Source: Trebonia sp963777905
GTDB taxonomy: Bacteria; Actinomycetota; Actinomycetes; Streptosporangiales; Streptosporangiaceae
Length of the DNA stretch: 64,000 nucleotides
Assembly (NCBI GenBank): GCA_963777905.1
Contig: CAVZSM010000008.1
Coordinates: 186,001 to 250,000 of the forward strand
Direction: 5' to 3'
In this document: positions 19,340 through 29,793 of the stretch, piece by piece
How positions within the stretch are numbered: position 1 is the first letter of the stretch
Layout of the letters: each line of letters opens with the position of its first letter
The notes under the pieces: model-generated
Databases searched by the model: none
Told to the model about the DNA's origin: nothing
The model's input: only the letters and a program-made list of their open reading frames with translations
Position numbers and translations under genes: made by a program

Positions 19340-21869
19340 ATGCCGCAGCCGATCGTGCGTCGCATCGCTCACCGAGCGGTGCAGCTCGCGATGGTGGCTG
19401 CCGGGATCTTCGTCGTCATGCTGGTGTTCTCGCGGCAGGCGCACGCGGCCACGGACCCCCCGCCGCCCCCAGGCCCGGCCCACTCCTCGGCGCTCTCGCC
19501 AGTCTCAACGGCTAGTTCAGTGGTCGGCTCGACCGTCAACGCCGCGTCACACGCCCTCACCGGGCACTCTGGCCCAGCGGCTGCGGGCGCGAGCCCCACC
19601 GGCACGAGCTCCGGCGCCACAGGCTCCGGCGGCAGCTCCGAGAACGCCTCCCCGGCCACGGACAGCACCGGGACTGAGAACGCCTCCTCGAGCACCGGCA
19701 CGAGCCACTCGAGCACGGGCTCGGCGGGCTCGGCCGCCAGCCAGCCGGGGACGGCCCACTCGGCCCCGGATGCCACCCAGACGGGCGCGAGCCAGTCAGG
19801 CTCGGGCACCAGCAACTCCACCGTCGGCAGCAGCGACGTCAAGAGCACCGCCCGCTCGGCCGCGGGGACCGCCTCCTCGGACACGGCCAACTCAGTCTCG
19901 GGTTCGGGCGTCGGCCGCGCGAGCGCCGCGCTCGTCCCGTCTGCCGGGGCGCCGGGGCAGTCCGCGACGAGCGCGTCGGGGACCGTCCGCAAGGCCGCGG
20001 CTGGCGCGGCGCTGCCCGCCTCGGCGACGGGCACGTCGCCGCAGCAACAGACGGCTGGCTCCGCGACAGGTCACCAGACGGCTTCGCCGACCGCGGGGCA
20101 GTCACTGGCGCCGGTCACCGCCCACGCTGCCCAGGGCCTTCGGCCGGTCACCAGCACCAACACGGCGGGCCCGCTCGTTCCCACCGTCACGCAGACGCCA
20201 ACCGCAGCGCCGACCGCATCGTCCGCCACGTGGGCGCCAGCGGCCGTGACGAGCACGGCGCCGGTGCTACCGAACCTCAGTGGGCCACCTGCGGCGAAGA
20301 CCACGCCGCCAACCGCATCGCCCGTGGCGCAGGGGCCCGCAACCACGACGGTGGCCCCGGTGCTGTCGACCGCCCGCGGCGCGGCGGCCCCCGCGACAAC
20401 CGCGGTGGCCCCGGCTAAGACGACTGTCGGCGGTGCGCTGGCCCCCGTGACGAACACCGTGGGCTCGGCGCTGTCGAACGTCCGCGGCGCGGGCGCTCCG
20501 GTGGCGGGGACGGCAGCGCCAGTCGCGTCGTCCGCCCGTGGGGCGCTGGCTCCGGTGACGAACACGGCGGCCCCGGGGTTGTCGCCGTTCAGCGGGACGC
20601 TGGCTCCGGTGACGAACACGGCAGGCTCGGCGGTGTCGACGTTCAGCGGTGTGGCGGCTCCGGTGACGGGCGCGGCGGCCCCGATGCTGTCGGGCTCCCG
20701 CGGGGCACTGGCTCCGGTGACCAACACGGTGGCCCCGGTGATGTCGACCTTCGGCGGAGCACTGGCTCCCGTGACGAAGACTGCGGGGCCGGTTGCTTCG
20801 ACAGTCGGCGGCGTGCTGGGTCCGGGGAAGAGCACGGCGGCGCCAGTGCTGTCGACGGTAACCGGTGCTCTGGGTTCCGTGACCGGGACGGCGGGGCCCG
20901 CCCTGTCGACGGTGACCGGGGCGCTGGCTCCTGTGGCCGGGACTGCGGCGCCGGTGCTGGCGACCGTCACCGGTGCGCTGGCTGCCCGTGACTAGCGCGG
21001 TGGTGCTGGTGCCCGTCGACTGCGTGCCGGCCTGTGACCGGCCGCCGGTGCTGGCGACCGTCACCGGTGCGCTGGCTCCCGTGACCGGGACGCTGGCGCC
21101 GGTCCTGTCGACGGTGACCGGTGTGCTGGGTCCGGTGACCGGCACCGTGGCGCCGGTGCTGTCGACCCTCGGCGGCGTCCTGGCTCCTGTGACGGGGACG
21201 CTGGCGCCGGTCCTCTCGACAGTCACCGGGGCACTGTCGCCGGTGATCGGGACTGTGGGGCCGCTCCTCTCGACGGTCACCGGCGCGCTTGCGCCTGTGA
21301 CGGGCGCAGTAGGGCCGGTCCTCTCAACGGTCACTAGCGCGCTGGGTCCCGTCACCGGGACGGCGACGCCGGTGCTGTCCACGGTTACCGGCGCGGCGGC
21401 GCCCGTGACGAACACCTCCGGGTCGGTCGTCACCGGGGCGCTAGGTCTCCTGACCGGTACGGTGCCGCCGTCCGGGCCGTCCGGGCCGACCGGTAGTGCC
21501 GTGCTGACAGGCGCAGCGCCGCTGGGGCTGACCTCCGGCACGGCGGGGTTGCCCGTCGCTGACGTGGCGAGCCTGGGTTCGCTGACCGGCGGCGCCGCGG
21601 GGCTCGCCGGCGGCGTGCCGGGGTCGTCGGCTCCGGTAGTTCCTAAGACTCCGGCGCCGGCTGGCGTGCCCGGTAGCGTCCCGGCTGGCGTGCCAGGCGG
21701 CGCGACCGGTGCCGCGGGCGGCGTCGGCGGCCCCGGTGCCGGGAGCAGTGGTGTCGCCGTCCTCGCCGGGCTGGCGGCGGCGCTGGTGCTGCTCTTGCTG
21801 CTGCTGGCGCGCCGCGCCCAGCTGCAGCCACTGTGGCGTTCGTACCTGCCGGAGGTTCCGCCGGCGTAA
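19340..21869 (+). CDS. Secreted, membrane-anchored repeat protein rich in Ala/Thr/Pro/Val (one frame break)
   Basis: This is a cell-surface protein of about 840 residues. The N-terminus has a signal peptide (VRRIAHRAVQLAMVAAGIFVVMLVF, then AHA). A Ser/Thr/Gly-rich region (residues about 40-270) precedes a long array of degenerate 18-residue repeats with consensus GALAPVTGTAAPVLSTVT. The C-terminus has a helix (VAVLAGLAAALVLLLLLL), then ARR and a short tail. There is no LPXTG motif, so anchoring is by the helix. The frame breaks at about 20984: CTGGCTGCCCGTG where the repeat expects CTGGCTCCCGTG, one inserted base. Downstream repeats continue in the new frame to 21869. Function unknown; a structural or adhesion role is possible. 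The LysM gene follows 82 bases later. Confidence 0.75.
20400..21420 (+). repeat. Tandem 54-base coding repeats (18-residue units)
   Basis: This is the repeat array inside the surface protein gene. Units alternate a G-[AV]-L-[AG]-P-V-T-x-T half with an A-[AG]-P-V-[LAM]-S-T-[VFL] half. Units differ by several residues, so the array is old enough to have diverged, but stretches such as GCTGTCGACGGT recur almost unchanged. Boundaries are approximate. Confidence 0.65.
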
Positions 21870-21951
21870 GTCCTTTCCTTCCCGATGGTTCGTGCCCAAG
21901 TGCCGGACCTGTGCGTTCGGCACTGACTCAGTGGAAGGAAAGTGACGCACC

Positions 21952-23025
21952 TTGCGCGTGTGGACGAAGTCCGCGTGCGTGGTGCTTGCCTGGAGCGTCC
22001 TGCTCACCCTCTTGGTGGCAGGCATGTCAGGGTCCGTTTCCGGGGCCCAGGCGAGCATGCGCATGGCGAGTAGTACTACCGAAGTCACCCAGCACGTGAC
22101 CGCGGCGTTCCCGACGGCGGCGAAGCCCGCCACGGCGACCGCGCAGTACGTCGTGCGGCCTGGTGACACACTGTCCGGCATCGCCGCCGCACTGGACGTG
22201 CGGGGCGGCTGGCAGGCGCTGTACGAGACTAACCGGGCGGTCATCGGCGCGGATCCTGACGTGATCCACCCCGGGACCGTGCTGGTGCTCCCCGGCCGGA
22301 CGACCCCGGCCCGCTACACCATCCAGGCAGGTGATTCCTTGTGGGGGATCGCCGCCACGCTGGGTGTGCGGGGCGGCTGGCCGGCACTGTACGCGGCCAA
22401 CCGGAAGGTCATCGGTCCTGACCCGGGTGTCATTCATCCGGGCACGGTCCTGGTGCTGCCCGGGCGTTCCGGCCGGCCGGTGACCGCACCGTCCTCATCG
22501 AGGCCGGCAGGCCACCATCAGGCGCACCCGGCACCGCCGGCGACGCATGCCGTGCGGCCGCACCCCGCGCCGACAAGCGCGCCAGCGCCCGCGGGCATGC
22601 CGCAGTGGCTGCGGATCATGCTGCTGGCGGCGGGCCTGCTCATCGGGGCCGCCTTCCTGGCCGAACTGGTCCTGGCGATCGCCCGCAGGCGCCGTCGGCC
22701 CGCGGCCGCGAATGTCCAGCCCGAGAAGGCCCAATCCGAGAATGCCCAATCCGAGAATGTCCAGCCTGAGAACGCCATGCCGGAGAGTGCCATGCCCGAG
22801 ACCGTCAGCCCCAGCCCGCCGCGGAGCTGCAGGCGGTTCGTCCTCGCCGACTACGACCGCCTGGTCGTGACGCACAACAAGGCCGATGACATGGTCTGCG
22901 TGCTGCGCCCGCCCGGCGAGGATCCCAGGGCGATCCTGCGGGTCGCCCGCCTGGTCCTACCGGAGGATCCCTATGAGGAACTCGCCGAACAGCTCGGCGT
23001 GCCCGCGAGCTGGCCGATGGAGTGA
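21952..23025 (+). CDS. Membrane-anchored protein with two LysM domains
   Basis: This 357-residue exported protein probably binds peptidoglycan. The signal-anchor is at residues about 8-33. Two LysM domains follow, at about 66-115 (YVVRPGDTLSGIAAALDV) and 122-171 (YTIQAGDSLWGIAATLGV), each ending IHPGTVLVLPGR. A His/Pro-rich linker leads to a helix at about 213-238 and an RRRRR stop-transfer signal. A run of five-residue repeats of the xQPEN/AQSEN/AMPES type comes next, then a folded C-terminal segment. The listed start is TTG with AGGAAAG nine bases upstream; a GTG two codons later is possible. It follows the repeat surface protein and likely belongs to the same envelope-related unit. Its 3' end overlaps the opposing XRE gene. 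Confidence 0.88.
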   Translation: MRVWTKSACVVLAWSVLLTLLVAGMSGSVSGAQASMRMASSTTEVTQHVTAAFPTAAKPATATAQYVVRPGDTLSGIAAALDVRGGWQALYETNRAVIGADPDVIHPGTVLVLPGRTTPARYTIQAGDSLWGIAATLGVRGGWPALYAANRKVIGPDPGVIHPGTVLVLPGRSGRPVTAPSSSRPAGHHQAHPAPPATHAVRPHPAPTSAPAPAGMPQWLRIMLLAAGLLIGAAFLAELVLAIARRRRRPAAANVQPEKAQSENAQSENVQPENAMPESAMPETVSPSPPRSCRRFVLADYDRLVVTHNKADDMVCVLRPPGEDPRAILRVARLVLPEDPYEELAEQLGVPASWPME

Positions 23026-23474
23026 TGCGCTAAAGAGGAGGCGCGGTTCCGGAGCGATTCGACGAGCGCGGCGACGTGACGGCGGTCGTCGGGCGACAGC
23101 TCGTCGATGCTGGCGATCAAGAGCTCCCGCTCCCGGTCGTCCTGGCTCTGCTGTCCCGCCGGCGCCCGGTCGTAGTAGTGCAGCCCGGTCGACTCGGCCG
23201 CGGCGATACGGACCATCGAGACGGGCGCGCCGAGCCCTTTGGCGAGCGCGTCAATGGTGGCCGGGCGCGGCGGCCGGACCAGGTTCCGCGTGGTGGCGAG
23301 CGTGTAGACAGTGGACCGGGGCAGCCCCGCGCGGCGGGCGACCGCGCCATAGGACCAGCCCCGGTCCTGCAGCCGCTGATGGATCAGCCGCTGCAGCGGG
23401 TTCATGTTGTCTGGCGGTGCCAAGGCGGCATCCTCAGGGACGCCTGGCTTGTCGTCTGCGGCGTGCGCCGTCAT
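22971..23474 (-). CDS. XRE-type helix-turn-helix regulator
   Basis: This 167-residue protein has an N-terminal helix-turn-helix: WSYGAVARRAGLPRSTVYTLAT followed by PRPATIDALAKGLG, the pattern of the lambda-Cro/XRE fold. The C-terminal half (DDRERELLIASIDELSPDDRRHVAALVESL) is helical and resembles the linker seen in actinobacterial DNA-binding proteins of this type. The chosen ATG is nine bases inside an alternative TTG start. Its 3' end overlaps the LysM gene by 55 bases in convergent orientation. Two adjacent palindromes lie about 80-120 bases upstream (23550-23595) and are candidate binding sites. Target genes unknown. Confidence 0.82.
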   Translation of the reverse strand: MTAHAADDKPGVPEDAALAPPDNMNPLQRLIHQRLQDRGWSYGAVARRAGLPRSTVYTLATTRNLVRPPRPATIDALAKGLGAPVSMVRIAAAESTGLHYYDRAPAGQQSQDDRERELLIASIDELSPDDRRHVAALVESLRNRASSLAHHSIGQLAGTPSCSASSS

Positions 23475-23549
23475 GCCTATCAACCTAATCCTGCGGAGGG
23501 GCGGAGGGGTTCGTCGTGATTCTCACATTGACTTATCCGCTCAATCCAT

Positions 23550-23595
23550 TGTACGGTAGTGAACGTACAGTTTGCACGCTGATTAACGTGCAAAC
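23550..23595. promoter_or_regulatory. Two adjacent palindromes upstream of the XRE gene
   Basis: The first is TGTACG, an 8-base loop, then CGTACA (23550-23569). The second is GTTTGCACG, an 8-base AT-rich loop, then CGTGCAAAC (23570-23595). Both are perfect and abut each other in a locally AT-rich stretch. They may be operator sites for the XRE protein. No other gene lies between 23475 and 23734. Confidence 0.5.
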
Positions 23596-23682
23596 AAGGA
23601 ATGCCGAAGGAGGCTCCCGCGACTAGCCCCAGGAGGGCCTGCTGTGCGTGTCAATCGCGGGGACGCGTTCAGCCGGCTAGGG

Positions 23683-23712
23683 AGGGCCGCCCGGCCGTAT
23701 CCGGGCGGCCCT
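23683..23712 (-). terminator. Hairpin terminator after the M20 amidohydrolase gene
   Basis: A perfect 12-base stem (AGGGCCGCCCGG and CCGGGCGGCCCT) closes a 6-base loop, 23 bases past the stop of the minus-strand gene at 23735. There is no clear U-run, as is common for actinobacterial terminators. Confidence 0.65.
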
Positions 23713-23734
23713 TCCTCTGTGTTCCGCGCGCCGG

Positions 23735-24943
23735 TTACTCCGGCGCGAGGGCGGCAGCGGCTAGCCGGCGAAGTGCCAGCTCCGCGTACAGCGTGGCGCC
23801 GTCAGGAAGCACGTCATCGGTGAAGGCGGCCGTGGCCGAGTGGTTGGAGGGGGCCGTTTGCGGGTCCGTGCCCGGCGGGCAGGCGCCGAGCAGGACGAAC
23901 GCCCCGGGGACCTCGTTGAGCACGTACGAGAAGTCCTCGGAGCCGGCCAGCGGCTCGGGCGGCGTGACGGCCCGGTCGGCGCCGAACAGGCCCGCCGCCG
24001 TCGCGGTCGCGAACGCCGCCTCGGCCGGGTCGTTGACCGTGACGGGGTAGCCGCCGGCGAAGTCCACGTCCGCGGTCAGGCCGTGGGCCTGGGCGATGTT
24101 CGTGACGAGGCGCACCGTCTCGTCACGGAGCCGTTGCCGCGATTCGTGGCTGAAGGAGCGGGCGGTCACGTAGAAGGTGGCGTCGTCCGGTATCACGTTG
24201 CGGACGGTCCCGGCGTGGAAGCTGCCCACCGTGACGACCACCGGGTCGAACACGTTGAACTTGCGGGTGACCATGGCGTGCAGCGCGGTGACCATCTCGC
24301 AGGCCGCGGGGATCGGGTCCATGGCCTGGTGCGGCGCCGAGCCGTGACCGCCGCGGCCGTGCACCGTGACGTCGATCGCGTCCATCGCGGCCAGGGCCGG
24401 GCCCGGCCGGGCCGCGAACACGCCGGCGTCGTACATGCCGGAAAAGACGTGCAGCGCGTAGGCGGCCACCGGCGGCTCGCCCGCCGCGCCGAGCACGCCT
24501 TCGTCGATCATGATCCGGGCGCCGCCGCCGCCTTCCTCCGCCGGCTGGAACATGAAGATCACGTTGCCAGGGATGTCGGCCCGCTGTGCCGACAGCAGCC
24601 GCGCGGCACCGGCCAGCATCGTGGTGTGCAGGTCATGACCGCAGGCATGCATCGCCCCAGCGGTGCGGGACGCCCACGGCAGGCCCGTCGCCTCATGCAC
24701 CGGCAGCGCGTCCATGTCGCCGCGCAGCAGCACCGTCGGCCCCGGCCTGCCGCCGCGCAGCACCGCGGTCACCGAACTGAGCTGCCTGCCCAGGGTGATC
24801 TCCAGCGGGAGCCCGTCCAGCGCGGCGAGCACCTTGCGCTGGGTCGCGGGCAGGTCATAGCCGATCTCGGGTTCCTGGTGGATGGCGTGCCGCAGCTCGG
24901 TAAGCTCACCGGCGATCTTGTCCGCTTCGTCGCGAATAGTCAT
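23735..24943 (-). CDS. M20D-family amidohydrolase (hippurate/N-acyl amino acid hydrolase type)
   Basis: This 402-residue cytoplasmic metallohydrolase should cleave N-acyl or N-carbamoyl amino acids. The metal-site motif MHACGHDLH contains Cys101 and His103. FQPAEEGGGG carries the catalytic Glu region, and GSEDFSYVL the C-terminal metal ligand. The dimerisation domain lies in the middle (VHGRGGHGSAPHQAMDPI). The length fits the family. The gene is divergent from a second M20 peptidase at 25000, with 56 bases between starts, so both promoters lie in that short gap. The exact substrate cannot be told. Confidence 0.92.
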   Translation of the reverse strand: MTIRDEADKIAGELTELRHAIHQEPEIGYDLPATQRKVLAALDGLPLEITLGRQLSSVTAVLRGGRPGPTVLLRGDMDALPVHEATGLPWASRTAGAMHACGHDLHTTMLAGAARLLSAQRADIPGNVIFMFQPAEEGGGGARIMIDEGVLGAAGEPPVAAYALHVFSGMYDAGVFAARPGPALAAMDAIDVTVHGRGGHGSAPHQAMDPIPAACEMVTALHAMVTRKFNVFDPVVVTVGSFHAGTVRNVIPDDATFYVTARSFSHESRQRLRDETVRLVTNIAQAHGLTADVDFAGGYPVTVNDPAEAAFATATAAGLFGADRAVTPPEPLAGSEDFSYVLNEVPGAFVLLGACPPGTDPQTAPSNHSATAAFTDDVLPDGATLYAELALRRLAAAALAPE

Positions 24944-24999
24944 CCCATGACCATATCCCCGGCCTTGCCGGGACCGGCGGTGGATGGTGGGGTGGGCAG

Positions 25000-26388
25000 G
25001 TGACCCGATCTCGCGCGATCGCGTACGCGACTGAGTATTTCGACTCTGGCGCGTTCCTGGCCGACCTGACCCGCCGGGTCGCGTTCCCGACGGAAAGCGG
25101 GCTGCCGGAGCGCCGCCTGGATTTGCACGCCTACCTCGGCCAGGAGATCGTCCCGGCGGCCGCCCGGCTGGGCGCCACGGCCCGGATAGCGGACAATCCC
25201 GGCGACGGCGGGCCGCTGCTGATCGCGCGCAGGCACGAGGCCGACGACCTGCCCACCGTGCTGACCTACGGGCACGCCGACGTCGTGACGGCCGAGCCGC
25301 ACCGCTGGCGGCCTGGGCTCGATCCCTGGCGGGTCACGGTCGAGCAGGACCGCTGGTACGGCAGGGGAACCGCGGACAACAAGGGCCAGCACACCATCAA
25401 CCTGGCGGCCCTGGAGCAGGTGCTGCGCGCCCGCGGCGGACACCTCGGCTTCAACCTGGTCATCCTCATCGAGACCAGCGAAGAGACCGGATCCGCCGGA
25501 CTGAGCGAGTTCTGCGCGCGACACCGCGACGAGCTGGCCGCCGACCTGCTCATCGCCTCGGACGGGCCGCGGGTGGCCGCCGGGCGTCCCACGGTCTTCC
25601 TCGGCGCACGCGGCTCGGCGGGGTTCACCCTGCGCGTCGCGCTGCGCGACCGGTCCTACCACTCGGGCAACTGGGGCGGCCTGCTCCGCAACCCGGCCAC
25701 CGTGCTGGCCAGCGCGATCGCCTGCCTGGCCGACGGACGCGGGCGGATCCTCGTGCCCGCCCTGCGCACCCCGCCGATCCCGGCCGCGGTGCGGGACGCG
25801 CTGGCCGTCATCCAGGTCGGCGGCGGCCCCGGTGACCCGGACATCGACCAGGACTGGGGCGAGCCGGAACTCACCGCCGCCGAGCGGGTCATCGCAGGAA
25901 ACACCCTGGAAGTGCTGTCACTCGCCGCCGGGAACCCTGATACCCCCGTCAACGCCATCCCCGGCGAGGCCCACGCGCACTGCAACCTCCGGTTCCAGCC
26001 CGGCACCGACATCGCCGGCCTGACCACCGCGATCCGCGCTCACCTGGACGACCACGGCTTCGGCATGGTCACCGTCGAGCCGGGAGGCGTCATGCACGCC
26101 TCCCGCACCGACCCCGGCAACCCGTGGGTCCAGTTCGCCCTGGCCTCGCTGGAACGCACCGAGGGCAGCCCGCCCGCGCTGCTGCCCAACCTCGGCGGCG
26201 GCCTGCCCAACGACGTCTTCACCGATCAGCTCGGGCTGCCGACCATCTGGATCCCGCACTCCTACCCGGCCTGCGCGCAGCACGCCCCCGATGAGCACCT
26301 CCTCGCCCCGCTCGCCCGCCAGGCCCTGCGCCTCATGGCGGGCCTGTTCTGGGATCTGGGCGAGCACGCGGGCGCTGGCCAGAGCTAG
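25000..26388 (+). CDS. M20-family dipeptidase/deacylase (ArgE/DapE type)
   Basis: This 462-residue metallopeptidase has the first metal His in LTYGHADVV, the bridging Asp in WYGRGTADNKGQH, and the catalytic Glu pair in LIETSEETGS. A late ligand region is IPHSYPACAQHAPDEH. It begins at GTG. It differs from the M20D enzyme to its left and resembles the M20 family of dipeptidases. The two genes are divergent and may share a promoter region, suggesting joint use in peptide or acyl-amino-acid catabolism. Its stop overlaps the ArsR gene end (convergent). Substrate unknown. Confidence 0.9.
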   Translation: MTRSRAIAYATEYFDSGAFLADLTRRVAFPTESGLPERRLDLHAYLGQEIVPAAARLGATARIADNPGDGGPLLIARRHEADDLPTVLTYGHADVVTAEPHRWRPGLDPWRVTVEQDRWYGRGTADNKGQHTINLAALEQVLRARGGHLGFNLVILIETSEETGSAGLSEFCARHRDELAADLLIASDGPRVAAGRPTVFLGARGSAGFTLRVALRDRSYHSGNWGGLLRNPATVLASAIACLADGRGRILVPALRTPPIPAAVRDALAVIQVGGGPGDPDIDQDWGEPELTAAERVIAGNTLEVLSLAAGNPDTPVNAIPGEAHAHCNLRFQPGTDIAGLTTAIRAHLDDHGFGMVTVEPGGVMHASRTDPGNPWVQFALASLERTEGSPPALLPNLGGGLPNDVFTDQLGLPTIWIPHSYPACAQHAPDEHLLAPLARQALRLMAGLFWDLGEHAGAGQS

Positions 26389-27098
26389 GCCGCCGAGGAC
26401 TCTCTGAGCTGGCCGAAGTCGATGCCAAGCCAGGCGTTCAGGCCCGAGTAGCCGTCCGGGGTCACCGTGACGACCCGGCTGGCTTCGTGGCGGCGGAGCC
26501 AGTCGCGCCGCATGAGCTCGGCGGTCAGCGCGGCGCCGAGGGAACCGGCCAGGTGGTGGCGGCGTTCCGTCCAGTCCATGCAGGGGCGCAGCAGCGGCCG
26601 GGTGCGGCGCGGCACGGCGCCGACGTCGATGCCCACGCCGGCGAACACCCGCGCGCCGCGGGCGCCGAGCACCCAGGCGCCGTCCAGCTCCGCGATCGCG
26701 TCCTGCGCCGCGAGCGCCTCCGTGACCGCGACGCCGGCGACGCCGGCGAGGTGGTCATAGCACATCCGGGCCCAGCGCAGGTTCCGCCGCTGCGCCGCGC
26801 CGCGCAGCGACCTGACGGGCGTCGCAGGCGCGAGGAGCTGCAGGATCTCCAGCGCGTCGGCCACCGGCTGCGCCGCGATCGAGTACAGCTGCTGGCGGCC
26901 GTTGCGTTCCGCGCGGACCAGGCCGCCGGCGGTGAGCTTCTTCAGGTGCGCGCTGGCCAGCGACCGGGAGATGCCGACCGCGGCGGCCAGCGCGGAACCG
27001 GACTGCGGCGTCCCGCCGAGCAGGACGTTCAGCATCTGCGCCCGGTTCGGGTCGCCGATCAGGCGGCCCATCGCGGCGAGATCGGCTTCGGCTTCCAT
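26385..27098 (-). CDS. ArsR-family winged-helix regulator
   Basis: This 237-residue regulator starts at the ATG of MEAEADLAAMGRLIGDPNRA. The frame stays open upstream, but that part runs through the operator. The winged helix covers residues about 5-90 (MLNVLLGGTPQSGSALAAAVGISRSLASAHLKKL is the helix-turn-helix). The C-terminal half is larger than in small metal-sensing ArsR proteins. No metal-binding Cys pair is visible, so it may sense an organic ligand. It is divergent from an MFS transporter, with 67 bases between starts, and a near-perfect palindrome lies in that gap. It most likely represses the transporter and itself. Confidence 0.88.
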   Translation of the reverse strand: MEAEADLAAMGRLIGDPNRAQMLNVLLGGTPQSGSALAAAVGISRSLASAHLKKLTAGGLVRAERNGRQQLYSIAAQPVADALEILQLLAPATPVRSLRGAAQRRNLRWARMCYDHLAGVAGVAVTEALAAQDAIAELDGAWVLGARGARVFAGVGIDVGAVPRRTRPLLRPCMDWTERRHHLAGSLGAALTAELMRRDWLRRHEASRVVTVTPDGYSGLNAWLGIDFGQLRESSAA

Positions 27099-27122
27099 GA
27101 CAGCGAGCCTACGGCAAGGACG

Positions 27123-27140
27123 GTCAAATGGCCGTTTGAC
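27123..27140. promoter_or_regulatory. ArsR operator palindrome overlapping a -35 box
   Basis: GTCAAATGGCCGTTTGAC is an 18-base palindrome with one mismatched pair. Its right half overlaps TTGACA, a consensus -35 box pointing towards the MFS gene, about 26 bases before its ATG. Binding there would block transcription of the MFS gene and probably of arsR. Confidence 0.7.
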
Positions 27141-27165
27141 AATTCTCGGGATACGGTCGGGGATT

Positions 27166-28384
27166 ATGACGCTGAGGGCTCCTGCCGCCTGGCTCCGGGT
27201 CGCGCTCGCCATGTTCGCGGTGGGCTGGGGCGCCAACCAGTTCTCGCCGATGCTGATCGTCTACCGGCAGGCGCTCGGCCTGGGGGCCGCCGAGATCGCC
27301 GGGCTGTTCGGCATCTACGCGGCCACGCTCATCCCCGGGCTGCTCGCCGGGGGACCGCTGTCCGACAGGTTCGGCCGCCGGGCGTGCGTGCTGCCGTTCG
27401 CGGCCCTGTCGCCGGTGGCCACGCTGCTGCTCATCCTCGGCCCGCACGACCTCGCGCTGATCGCGGCCGGGCGGGCGCTCGCCGGCGTGTGCTCGGGCAT
27501 GGTGTTCGGCCCGGCGACCGCCTGGGTGCAGGACCTGTCCGGCGGGAGCGCGCTGAGCGCGCGCCGCGCGGCGCTCGCGCTGAGCGCCGGGTTCGGGGTC
27601 GGCCCCATCGTGGCGGCGGCGCTCGCGCAGTGGGCGCCGCATCCGCTGGTCGTGCCCTACCTGCCGCATCTGGTGCTGGGCGTCGTGGCGCTCGCCGCGG
27701 TCTGGACCGTGCCGGATGTCCGGCGGGCGGGAACGCCGGCCCTTGCCGGGCCGGCCGCCAGGCGGTGGGCGCCGCCAGCCGCGCTGCGGACCCGCGCGTT
27801 CTGGCTCACGGTCGCGCCGGCCGCGCCGTTCGTGTTCGGCTCGATGTCGATGGCGATCGTCGTGCTCCCCGAGGAGGTGACCAGCGCGAGCACCCTGTCG
27901 GCGGCGTTCGCCGGGCTGATGACCGCGCTGGCGTTCGCCGCGGGCATCGGGGTGCAGCCGGCCGCCAGGGTTCTCGCGGAGCGCAGCGACCGCCTCGGCA
28001 TCCTCGCCGGGACCGGCGCGGCCGCCGCGGGCGCCGCGGTCAGCGCCGTCGCGGTCGCCGGCCCTGACCGGGTGCTCGCCGGGCTCGGCGCGGTGCTCCT
28101 CGGTCTCGCCTACGGGCTCTGCCTCGTCTGCGGCCTGCACCAGGCCGAGCAGCTCAGCGACGCCACCGACCGCGGCGCCGTGCTCTCCTGCTACTACGTG
28201 CTGGCCTACCTCGGCTTCAGCGCGCCGTACGCGATGGACGGGCTGAACGAGGTGTTCGGCAAGCCGGGGACGTTCGCGGTACTCGCCGTGGCGGCGGCAG
28301 TCCTCACCGGGCTGCTGGCGGTCGGTGCCGCCCGGGGCCGTCCTGCAGCCACCGGGGAACCGCAGGCCGCGCATACTTGGGACC

Positions 28385-28398
<14 letters not shown>
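27166..28398 (+). CDS. MFS transporter, 12-helix type
   Basis: This 410-residue membrane carrier starts at the ATG of MTLRAPAAWLRVALAMFAVG. The N-terminal half has the MFS signature GPLSDRFGRRACVL between helices 2 and 3. About twelve hydrophobic helices follow. It is under the control region shared with the divergent ArsR gene. Its stop overlaps the start of the downstream decarboxylase by 14 bases, so the two are co-transcribed and probably coupled. A combined role is possible, such as uptake or export of an amino acid or amine handled by the decarboxylase; this is inferred only from gene order. Confidence 0.88.
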
Positions 28399-29755
<1,357 letters not shown>

Positions 29756-29793
29756 CGGGCCCGTTCCGGACAAAAGAACTCCGCAGCGGAACC

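Noticed and set aside
20071..20970. Minus-strand frame with TGASAP repeats opposite the surface protein
   Set aside because: It is the antisense of the 54-base coding repeat; the plus strand has a signal peptide, ribosome site and membrane helix.
20400..21420. Tandem array considered as CRISPR
   Set aside because: Units are 54 bases with no spacer/repeat division and code for a continuous protein repeat.
23601..24050. Plus-strand frame after the double palindrome
   Set aside because: It runs antisense to the M20 amidohydrolase and through its terminator.
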